A stretch of 64,000 bases of DNA, taken from assembly GCA_003576535.1 (NCBI GenBank), contig QXCQ01000132.1, positions 100,151 to 164,150 on the forward strand. The letters are read 5' to 3'. This DNA comes from Nakamurella silvestris (GTDB taxonomy: Bacteria; Actinomycetota; Actinomycetes; Mycobacteriales; Nakamurellaceae). The notes beneath the pieces were generated by a model. That model worked only from the letters and a program-made list of their open reading frames with translations, was not told the DNA's origin and did no database searches. Positions 25,677 through 33,544 of the stretch are shown here, in pieces (positions within the stretch are counted from its first letter, which is position 1; every line of letters begins with the position of its first letter). The translations under genes were made by a program, and so were the position numbers.

Positions 25677-27752
25677 TCAGCGAGCCGACGGGCGACGCGA
25701 GGTGCTCCAGGAGGAGGCTCCACCGGCGGAGCGGTCGTAACCGCCACGCGCCGGACGGTCGTAGCCGCCACCGTGGGAGCTGCCACGGTCGTAGCCACCA
25801 CGGGCCGGACGGTCGTAACCGCCACGGTCACCACGGTCGTAACCGCGGTCGCGGGACTCGGCCCGCTCGTACTGGCGGGGGGCCTGGGCTCCGTCGCCGG
25901 AATCCAGGTGGATCTGCAGGGACTGTCCGCTGACCTTGGCACCGGCGATCCGGGCCATGGCGTCGGCGCTCAGATCGGCCGAGATCTCGACGGTGCTGTG
26001 CGTGTCGAAGATGTCGATCCGGCCGAGGTCCTTGCCGTTGATGCCGCCTTCGCCGGTGATGGCACCGACGATGCCGGCCGGACGAACGCCGTGGCTGTGA
26101 CCGACGGCGACGCGGTAGCGGGTACCGGCCGGACGCGGGGTGCGCGGACGCTCGGAACCACGGTCGAAGGACGGGCGGTCGTGCGAGGTGCGGTCACCCG
26201 AGCGGGTGGTGCGCTCCGCGTAGGACCGCTCGCGGCCCTGGCGGTCGCCGCGGCCACCCTGGCCACGGTCACCCGAACGCTCGCCGCGGTCGGCGGCGAA
26301 GTTGGACGGCTTGAAGGCCGGCTCCACCTGCTTGCCGTCGTCACCGGCGGCGAGGGCGGCAAGGGTGGCGGCCAGTTCGGCGGCCGTCATCGGGTTCTGG
26401 GCCAGGAAGGTCTCCACCGCGGTGCGGTAGGTCTCCAGCTTGCCGACCTCGGCGCGAGCCGAGGCCTTGGTCAGCACCTTGGTGGCGCGCTGGATGGCGA
26501 CATCGGCCGCGGTGGGCAGCTTGATTTCTTCCAGCTTCTGCCGGGTGGCCCGCTCGATCGCCCGCAGACGGGAGGTCTCCCGCGGGGTGAAGAAGGTCAG
26601 CGCCTCGCCGGTACGGCCGGCCCGGCCGGTACGACCGATGCGGTGCACGTACGCCTCGGGCTCACCCGGGGCGTCGAAGTTGACGACGAGGTCGATGCGC
26701 TCGACATCGAGGCCACGGGCGGCCACATCGGTGGCGACGAGGACGTCCAGGCGACCGTTGCGCAGTCGTTCGACGATCCGCTCACGCTCGCGCTGGGCCA
26801 CGTCACCGCTGATGGCGGCGGCGGAGATGCCACGGGCGATCAGCTCGGAGCCGACCGTTTCCGCGGCGTCACGGGTCCGGGTGAAGACGATGGTGGCATC
26901 GGCGTCACTGACCTCGAGGATGCGGGCCAGGGCCTCGACCTTCTGGCTGAACGGGACGACGGCGTAGGTCTGTCGGACGTTCTCGACGGTGGAGGACTGG
27001 CGGGAAACCGCGATGTCCACCGGGTTGGTCATGTGCTGCTGCGCGACCCGACGGATCGGCGGCGGCATCGTGGCCGAGAACAGGGCGGTCTGGCGACCGG
27101 CCGGGGCGTCCTCGAGGATGCGCTCGACGTCCTCGGCGAAGCCCATCCGCAGCATCTCGTCGGCCTCGTCGAGGACGAGGAAACGAACACCGGACAGGTT
27201 CAAGGTCTTGCGGGTCAGGTGGTCGATGATCCGACCGGGGGTGCCGACGACGACCTGCACACCGCTGGCCAGCGACTTCTGCTGGGGCTGGAAGGCCGAT
27301 CCGCCGTACACCGACAGGACCCGGAGGCCGGGCATGTGGGTTGCCATCGAGCTGATGGCGTCGGCGACCTGCATCGCGAGCTCGCGGGTCGGGGTCAGGA
27401 CGAGGGCCTGGACCTGACGCAGCGAGGGATCGATGGCGGCGAGCATCGGCAGACCGAAGGCAGCGGTCTTGCCGGTGCCGGTCTGGGCGACACCCGTGAT
27501 GTCCTGGCCCAGGAGCAGGGCCGGGATGGCCTTCTCCTGGATCGCGGACGGGGTGGTGTAGCCGAGGTCGGTGACGGCGCGGAGCAGGTGCTCCGGCAGG
27601 CCGAGATCGGCGAAGGTCACTTCGGCAGGGGCTGCGGGAGCGACGGGGTTGGTGGGGGCGGCCTCAGTCGAGTCGACGGACGTGGAAGGTCCTTCGGTTT
27701 CGAACTCGGACAGGGCAGCATCGGACACAACGGGAAAAGCAGGGGCTGACAT
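25677..27752 (-). CDS. DEAD-box ATP-dependent RNA helicase, DeaD/CsdA type
   Basis: The 691-residue protein has all helicase motifs: the Q-motif region (FADLGLPEHLLRAVTDLGY TTPSAIQ), AQTGTGKT, PTRELAMQ, VLDEADEML, SATMP, ARGLDVERIDLV and HRIGRTGRAG. A DbpA-type RNA-binding domain follows (about 545-620: YRVAVGHSHGVRPAGIVGAI), then an Arg/Gly/Tyr-rich tail with repeated GGYDRPARGGYDR units that probably bind RNA. This matches DeaD-type helicases that act in ribosome assembly and mRNA decay, often at low temperature. Transcription probably starts far upstream (see the spacer), leaving a long 5' leader. Confidence 0.94.
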   Translation of the reverse strand: MSAPAFPVVSDAALSEFETEGPSTSVDSTEAAPTNPVAPAAPAEVTFADLGLPEHLLRAVTDLGYTTPSAIQEKAIPALLLGQDITGVAQTGTGKTAAFGLPMLAAIDPSLRQVQALVLTPTRELAMQVADAISSMATHMPGLRVLSVYGGSAFQPQQKSLASGVQVVVGTPGRIIDHLTRKTLNLSGVRFLVLDEADEMLRMGFAEDVERILEDAPAGRQTALFSATMPPPIRRVAQQHMTNPVDIAVSRQSSTVENVRQTYAVVPFSQKVEALARILEVSDADATIVFTRTRDAAETVGSELIARGISAAAISGDVAQRERERIVERLRNGRLDVLVATDVAARGLDVERIDLVVNFDAPGEPEAYVHRIGRTGRAGRTGEALTFFTPRETSRLRAIERATRQKLEEIKLPTAADVAIQRATKVLTKASARAEVGKLETYRTAVETFLAQNPMTAAELAATLAALAAGDDGKQVEPAFKPSNFAADRGERSGDRGQGGRGDRQGRERSYAERTTRSGDRTSHDRPSFDRGSERPRTPRPAGTRYRVAVGHSHGVRPAGIVGAITGEGGINGKDLGRIDIFDTHSTVEISADLSADAMARIAGAKVSGQSLQIHLDSGDGAQAPRQYERAESRDRGYDRGDRGGYDRPARGGYDRGSSHGGGYDRPARGGYDRSAGGASSWSTSRRPSAR

Positions 27753-28189
27753 CTACGACCATCTCTTCGGGTCGGAGTCATCTGACGGCGCTAACCCGCG
27801 TGGATCCCTGCCGGTCAAGGCAATCTGCTGTGCTAGACAAGTGAATCTCAGCAGGTGGGGAAGAATACTTCCGGGCTGTGCACCGGGGCCGCTCTCTGCG
27901 CGACTGGACTCCGTGAACGATTCAGTTTAGCCCGACGTTCGACGACAAGTCGAGGGTAGGTGGGCAGGTGTGTCGAGTGATCTGTGTCGCTTTGGTAACG
28001 CCGGGTCGGATCGGTGCAGGTCGAGCCCAGTTCGGGGGGTCAGGAACCGGCCGTGGACAAAGGACTTGTCCGCATCGGCAAGAATGGAGCCCACCAGCAC
28101 ACCACCCGCCCGGTCGGGGACGCAGATCGGCCCGCTCGTCGGGCGACCCGTGGTCCGCCCCCGCCAGGTCATCAAGGAGCCAGACCCTC
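27753..28189. other. 437-bp divergent spacer helicase/aspS with a candidate helicase promoter
   Basis: On the - strand TAAACT (27924-27929) fits a -10 element and would give the helicase a ~165-nt 5' leader, a feature of cold-shock-type helicase genes. On the + strand the aspS frame is open from 27968, but residues upstream of 28190 do not resemble AspRS. No other gene is seen. Confidence 0.4.
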
Positions 28190-29992
28190 GTGACTCAGAG
28201 CAACAGCATTCGGACCCATTCGGCAGGAACACTGCGCCCCGAGCACGACGGTGCCACCGTGGTGCTCGCAGGCTGGGTGGCCCGCCGCCGCGATCACGGC
28301 GGTGTCATCTTCATCGATCTGCGGGACGCCTCCGGGTCCGTGCAGACCGTCTTCCGTGAGGGCGAGATGGCCGAGCTCGCGCACAAGCTGCGCAACGAGT
28401 ACTGCGTGCAGATCACCGGAACGGTGAGCATCCGCCCCGAGGGCAACACCAACCCGGACCTGCCGACCGGCGGTATCGAGGTCCTGGTCGACGCGGTCGA
28501 GGTCCTCTCCGAGGCCGGTACCCTGCCGTTCCAGATCGACGACCATGTGGAGGTCGGCGAGGAGACGCGGCTGAAGTACCGCTACCTGGATCTGCGCCGC
28601 AGCGGCCCGGCCGCGGCCCTGCGCCTGCGCAGCGCCGTCAACAAGGCCGCGCGCACCGTGCTGGACTCCCACGACTTCGTCGAGATCGAGACCCCGACCC
28701 TGACCAGGTCCACCCCCGAGGGTGCCCGCGACTTCGTGGTGCCGGCGCGCCTGCGCCCGGGTTCCTGGTACGCCCTGCCCCAGTCCCCGCAGCTGTTCAA
28801 GCAGCTGCTCATGGTCGCCGGTATGGAGCGGTACTACCAGATCGCCCGCTGTTACCGGGACGAGGACTTCCGTGCCGACCGGCAGCCGGAGTTCACCCAG
28901 CTCGACGTCGAGATGTCCTTCGTGACCCAGGACGACGTCATCGCCCTGGCCGAGGACGTGCTGACCTCCATCTGGGACCTGATCGGGCACAAGATCACCA
29001 CCCCGATCCCGCGCATCACCTACCGCGAGGCGATGGACAAGTACGGCTCGGACAAGCCCGATCTGCGGTTCGACCTGGAGATCGGTGAGCTCACCGAGTA
29101 CTTCAAGGACACCCCGTTCCGGGTGTTCCAGGCCCCCTACGTCGGTTACGTGGTGCAGACCGGCGGGGCCTCGACCCCGCGGCGCGGTTTCGATGCCTGG
29201 CAGGAATGGGCGAAGCAGCGCGGCGCGCGTGGGCTGGCCTATGTGACCATCGCCGAGGACGGGACCCTCGCCGGCCCGGTCGCCAGGAACCTCTCCGACA
29301 CCGAGCGTGACGGCCTGGCCGCGGCCACCGGTGCCCAGCCGGGGGACGCGGTGTTCTTCGCCGCGGGTGCCCGCCGGGCCTCCCAGGAACTGTTGGGCGC
29401 CGCCCGTGGCGAGATCGCCCGCCGCGGTGGCCTGATCGACGAGCAGGCCTGGTCCTTCGTCTGGGTGGTCGACGCGCCCCTGTTCGAGCCGACCGGTGAG
29501 ACCGACGACGTCGCCGTGGGTTCGGGGGCCTGGACCGCCGTGCATCATGCGTTCACCTCGCCGAAGCCGGAGCACCTGGACACCTTCGACACCGATCCGG
29601 GCAGTGCGTTGGCCTACGCCTACGACATCGTCTGCAACGGCAACGAGATCGGTGGCGGGTCCATCCGTATCCACCGCCGGGACATCCAGGAGCGGGTCTT
29701 CGCGATCATGGGTCTGTCCCAGGAGGAGGCCAACGAGAAGTTCGGCTTCCTCCTCGACGCCTTCTCCTTCGGGGCCCCGCCGCACGGCGGGATCGCCTTC
29801 GGCTGGGACCGGATCGTCATGCTGCTCTCGCGGCTGGACTCCATCCGTGAGGTCATCGCGTTCCCGAAGTCCGGCGGCGGCTACGACCCGCTGACGGCCG
29901 CCCCGGCACCGATCACCGCTCAGCAGCGCAAGGAGGCCGGCGTCGATGCTGTGCCGCCCAAGCCTGCCGGGGACAAGCCTGCCGGGTCGTGA
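28190..29992 (+). CDS. aspS: Aspartyl-tRNA synthetase, probably non-discriminating type
   Basis: The protein has 600 residues, bacterial-type AspRS with an N-terminal OB-fold anticodon domain, catalytic core and GAD insertion. Motif 2 is in [21 protein letters not shown] and motif 3 in [13 protein letters not shown]. The anticodon-domain loop reads [16 protein letters not shown] His at this place, where discriminating enzymes carry Leu, is associated with AspRS that also charges tRNA-Asn for GatCAB amidation; that is inference from known Pseudomonas work. The GTG start is chosen for AAGGAG upstream and because the protein then begins at the family N-terminus. Confidence 0.96.
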   Translation: MTQSNSIRTHSAGTLRPEHDGATVVLAGWVARRRDHGGVIFIDLRDASGSVQTVFREGEMAELAHKLRNEYCVQITGTVSIRPEGNTNPDLPTGGIEVLVDAVEVLSEAGTLPFQIDDHVEVGEETRLKYRYLDLRRSGPAAALRLRSAVNKAARTVLDSHDFVEIETPTLTRSTPEGARDFVVPARLRPGSWYALPQSPQLFKQLLMVAGMERYYQIARCYRDEDFRADRQPEFTQLDVEMSFVTQDDVIALAEDVLTSIWDLIGHKITTPIPRITYREAMDKYGSDKPDLRFDLEIGELTEYFKDTPFRVFQAPYVGYVVQTGGASTPRRGFDAWQEWAKQRGARGLAYVTIAEDGTLAGPVARNLSDTERDGLAAATGAQPGDAVFFAAGARRASQELLGAARGEIARRGGLIDEQAWSFVWVVDAPLFEPTGETDDVAVGSGAWTAVHHAFTSPKPEHLDTFDTDPGSALAYAYDIVCNGNEIGGGSIRIHRRDIQERVFAIMGLSQEEANEKFGFLLDAFSFGAPPHGGIAFGWDRIVMLLSRLDSIREVIAFPKSGGGYDPLTAAPAPITAQQRKEAGVDAVPPKPAGDKPAGS

Positions 29993-30000
29993 CCCCGCCA

Positions 30001-30062
30001 CCGCGCTCCGTACCGACTACCGCGCTCGTTGCGACAAGCGCGATAGTCGAGAAGGAGCGCGG
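30001..30062. repeat. 62-bp palindromic repeat, family C (copy 2)
   Basis: CCGCGCTCCGTACCGACTAC-CGCGCT pairs with 30037-30062 (26-bp arms, about 3 mismatches, 10-nt loop). It has the same length and outer arms as the copy at 8216-8277. It begins 9 nt after the aspS stop. Confidence 0.7.
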
Positions 30063-30113
30063 TCACCCGCGGGTCGGTCGCGCGAGCGTCGCCTGACCGA
30101 AACAATTCCGACT

Positions 30114-30150
30114 TAGAGTGACCCCGCCCGGGGCGCGGATCCCGGGCGGG
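30114..30150 (+). promoter_or_regulatory. Candidate promoter and leader hairpin of the transglutaminase operon
   Basis: TAGAGT (30114-30119) is a good -10 with CTGACC (30093-30098) as a weak -35, 15 nt apart. A perfect 10-bp hairpin, CCCGCCCGGG (30123-30132) and CCCGGGCGGG (30141-30150), would lie at the very 5' end of the mRNA, 36 nt before the start codon. Confidence 0.5.
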
Positions 30151-30185
30151 TGGTGGACTCGCCGGATGTTGGAAAGGGATGACCC

Positions 30186-33100
30186 GTGGGAATCAAGGTC
30201 GCACTGGAGCACCGCACCGCCTACACGTTCGACCGGCAGGTCGAACTGCATCCCCATGTGATCCGGTTGCGGCCCGCGCCGCACAGCCGTACCCCGATCG
30301 AGGCGTACTCGCTGAAGATCGAACCGGCGAACCATTTCCTGAACTGGCAGCAGGACCCGTTCGGCAATTTCCTGGCCAGGGTGGTGTTCCCGGAGAAATC
30401 CGATTCGTTGACCATCACGGTCGGGCTGGTCGCCGATATGCAGGTCATCAATGCCTTCGACTTCTTCATCGAGGACTACGCCGAAACCTATCCCTTCTCG
30501 TACCCGGCCGATCTGGCTGCGGACCTGGACCCGTACCTGCGGTCGGTGGACGAGTCCGCCCCCGGGGACGGACCGGGCCCGGCCGTCCGCGCCTGGCTGG
30601 AAAGGTTCGAGATCCCCGGCGATATCGGCATCGTCGACTTCCTGGTGGCGTTGAACAGCGCCGTGTACCGGGATGTCGGGTATTCGGTCCGGATGGAGGA
30701 GGGGGTCCAGACCCCGGATTTCACCTTGACCTCGGCGATCGGTTCCTGCCGGGATTCCGGCTGGCTGCTGGTGTCCCTGTTGCGTGAACTGGGTCTTGCC
30801 GCCCGTTTCGTCTCCGGCTATCTGGTGCAGCTCACCTCGGACGGGGAATCCCTGGACGGCCCCAACGGCCCCGCCGCCGATTTCACCGATCTGCACGCCT
30901 GGACCGAGGTGTACATCCCCGGGGCCGGCTGGATCGGACTGGACCCGACCTCCGGCCTGTTCGCCGGGGAGGGCCACATTCCGTTGTCGGCCACCCCGCA
31001 CCCGGCCAGCGCCGCGGCGATCACCGGTGCCACCGGCATCACCAACTCCACCCTCGACTACTCGAACGTGGTCCGTCGGGTGCACGAGGACCCGCGGGTC
31101 ACCCTGCCGTACACCGACGAGCAGTGGGATCGGATCCAGGAATTCGGCGAGGCCGTCGACGCCAAGCTGGTCGAGGGGGACGTCCGCCTGACCATGGGCG
31201 GTGAGCCGACCTTCGTCTCCATCGACGATTTCGTCTCCGATCAGTGGACCACGGCGGCCGACGGTCCGGACAAAAGGGACAGGGCAGGTGAACTCGCGGA
31301 GCGGCTGCACCAGATCTACGCCAAGGGCGGATTCGTCCACCGCGGCCAGGGCAAGTGGTACCCGGGAGAACCCCTGCCGCGCTGGCAGATCGGCCTGTAC
31401 TGGCGGACCGACGGGGAGTCCCTGTGGTCCAACCCGGAGCTCTTCGACGACCCCTGGGCGCCGGGGAACCCGGAGCTGACGGCCGAGGACGCCCACAGGT
31501 TCGTCAACTCGGTGGCCATCGGCTTCGCCCTGCCCGACAGTCAGGTCCGGCCGGCGTACGAGGACGCCCTGGCCCGGATGCTGCAGGAGGTGCGTCTCCC
31601 GGATGGGTCCCCACCGGAGGTCGACCTGACCGGCGACACCGACGGATCCGACGCCCGCGCCGCCCTGCTGGCGGCCACGCAGACCGCCGTCGCCGCACCG
31701 ACCGCATGGTTGCTGCCGCTGCACCGGCTGCCCGACGGCAGCGGATGGGCCAGTGCCGATTGGCGGTTGCGACGTGGGCAGATCGCGCTGATCCCGGGGG
31801 ACTCGCCGGCCGGGCTGCGGCTGCCGCTGAACGCCATCGCCTGGGAGGGCCCGGAAGTGGTGCCGGAGGTCGATCCACTTGCCCCGGTGGAGGACCTGGA
31901 GATCACCCCGATCGCCCGGCCGGGTGTCGCTGCCGTCGTCCCGGCGCAGGGCGCGCCGACGACCGCGGTGGTGGTCGAGGTCCGGGAGGGTCATCTGTTC
32001 GTCTTCCTGCCGCCGCTGGCCAGGCTCGAGGACTACCTGGAACTGCTCGGCGTGGTGGAACAGGCCGCCACGGTCCTGCAGATCCCGGTGGTCCTGGAGG
32101 GGTACACCCCGCCGTCGGACCAGCGGCTGCAGAACCTGACCGTCACCCCCGACCCCGGGGTGATCGAGGTCAACGTGCAGCCGACCTCCTCCTGGTCGGA
32201 ACAGGTGGACCTGACCACCACCCTGTTCGAACAGGCCAGACTGACCAGGCTCGGGGCCCAGGCCTTCGATGTCGACGGCACCCACACCGGGACCGGCGGC
32301 GGCAGCCACATCACCCTCGGCGGCACCACCCCGGCGGACTCACCGCTCCTGCGTCGTCCCGACCTGCTGGTGTCTCTGCTGACCTACTGGCAGCACCACC
32401 CGTCGCTGTCCTACCTGTTCTCCGGACGTTTCATCGGGCCGACCTCGCAGGCACCGAGGGCCGACGAGGGCCGGCCGGAGAACGTCTACGAGATGGAGAT
32501 CGCGTTCAGCGAGATCGAGCGTCTCACCGAGGATGCGCGGGCCAAGGGCGAGGACGCCTCGCCGTGGATCATCGACCGGGCGCTGCGGCACCTGTTGACC
32601 GATCTGACCGGCAACACGCACCGGGCCGAGTTCTGCATCGACAAGCTGTACAGCCCGGACTCGGCCCGCGGTCGCCTCGGGCTGTTGGAACTGCGCGGGT
32701 TCGAGATGCCCCCGCACCCGCAGATGGCTCTGGTACAGGCGTTGCTGGTCCGCAGCCTGGTGGCCAGGTTCTGGGCGGAACCGCTGCGGGCACCGCTGGT
32801 GCAGCACGGGGTCGACCTGCACGGACGTCACCTCCTGCCGTACTTCGTGACGGAGGACATCGCCGAGGTGGCGGCGGATCTGCGCCGGCACGGGTTCGAC
32901 TTCCCGACCAGTTGGCTCGACCCGTTCACCGAGTTCCGGTTCCCGCGGCTGGGCAGCACCACGGTCGCCGGGGTCGATCTCGAACTGCGCTCGGCGATCG
33001 AACCCTGGCACGTGCTGGGGGAGGAGGCGACCGGCAGCGGGACGGCCCGGTACGTCGACTCCTCGGTGGAACGGCTCCAGGTCCTCGTCGACGGGGCCGA

Positions 33101-33515
33101 TCCGGCCCGTCACATCCTGACCTGCAACGGTGTTCCGGTGCCGCTCGGCCCGACCGGGGTCCCCGGGCGGCAGGTCGCCGGTGTCCGTTACCGCGCGTGG
33201 CAGCCGCCGAGCGCCCTGCATCCCTCGATCGCCCCGCATTCGCCGTTGGTCTTCGATCTGATCGACGTCGACTCGGCGCTGTCCCTGGGCGGCTGCCGGT
33301 ACCACGTGGTCCACCCGGGCGGTCGGTCCTACGAGAAACCGCCGGTCAACGCGCTGGAGGCACAGTCGCGGCGTACCAACAGGTTCGAGGCGTTGGGCTT
33401 CACTGCGGGCGCGATCGATGTCGCCGGGCTCCGGGAGAAGGCGGCGCGCCTGGCGGCGGACACCGCTCCGATGCATATCCTGGATCTGCGAAGGGCAGCG
33501 ATGGTCTGCCGATGA
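30186..33515 (+). CDS. Large transglutaminase-like protein with DUF2126 domain (Rv2566-like)
   Basis: The protein has 1109 residues. The N-terminal ~300 form a bacterial transglutaminase-like cysteine protease fold (VALEHRTAYTFDRQVELHPH, catalytic Cys188 in IGSCRDSGWLL, His237 in DLHAWTEVYIPGAGW, Asp253 in GLDPTSG), so the triad is intact. The rest is the long DUF2126 region, including LTMGGEPTFVSIDDF, RWQIGLYWRTDGESLW and RTNRFEALGFTAG. GTG start behind GGAAAGGG. It opens an operon with an ATP-grasp/alpha-E protein and a second transglutaminase. Comparative genomics has linked this set to peptide ligation or protein-linked peptide modification; no reaction is established. Confidence 0.9.
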   Translation: MGIKVALEHRTAYTFDRQVELHPHVIRLRPAPHSRTPIEAYSLKIEPANHFLNWQQDPFGNFLARVVFPEKSDSLTITVGLVADMQVINAFDFFIEDYAETYPFSYPADLAADLDPYLRSVDESAPGDGPGPAVRAWLERFEIPGDIGIVDFLVALNSAVYRDVGYSVRMEEGVQTPDFTLTSAIGSCRDSGWLLVSLLRELGLAARFVSGYLVQLTSDGESLDGPNGPAADFTDLHAWTEVYIPGAGWIGLDPTSGLFAGEGHIPLSATPHPASAAAITGATGITNSTLDYSNVVRRVHEDPRVTLPYTDEQWDRIQEFGEAVDAKLVEGDVRLTMGGEPTFVSIDDFVSDQWTTAADGPDKRDRAGELAERLHQIYAKGGFVHRGQGKWYPGEPLPRWQIGLYWRTDGESLWSNPELFDDPWAPGNPELTAEDAHRFVNSVAIGFALPDSQVRPAYEDALARMLQEVRLPDGSPPEVDLTGDTDGSDARAALLAATQTAVAAPTAWLLPLHRLPDGSGWASADWRLRRGQIALIPGDSPAGLRLPLNAIAWEGPEVVPEVDPLAPVEDLEITPIARPGVAAVVPAQGAPTTAVVVEVREGHLFVFLPPLARLEDYLELLGVVEQAATVLQIPVVLEGYTPPSDQRLQNLTVTPDPGVIEVNVQPTSSWSEQVDLTTTLFEQARLTRLGAQAFDVDGTHTGTGGGSHITLGGTTPADSPLLRRPDLLVSLLTYWQHHPSLSYLFSGRFIGPTSQAPRADEGRPENVYEMEIAFSEIERLTEDARAKGEDASPWIIDRALRHLLTDLTGNTHRAEFCIDKLYSPDSARGRLGLLELRGFEMPPHPQMALVQALLVRSLVARFWAEPLRAPLVQHGVDLHGRHLLPYFVTEDIAEVAADLRRHGFDFPTSWLDPFTEFRFPRLGSTTVAGVDLELRSAIEPWHVLGEEATGSGTARYVDSSVERLQVLVDGADPARHILTCNGVPVPLGPTGVPGRQVAGVRYRAWQPPSALHPSIAPHSPLVFDLIDVDSALSLGGCRYHVVHPGGRSYEKPPVNALEAQSRRTNRFEALGFTAGAIDVAGLREKAARLAADTAPMHILDLRRAAMVCR

Positions 33516-33544
33516 GAACCAGTACAAGCACGGTGACCTGACAG

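Noticed and set aside
28190-28232. Upstream extension of aspS to 27968
   Set aside because: The added 74 residues do not match AspRS, and AAGGAG points to the GTG at 28190.
31355-33541. 728-codon + strand open frame inside the DUF2126 gene
   Set aside because: Alternative frame of a clearly conserved protein; Gly/Arg/Pro-rich with no motif.
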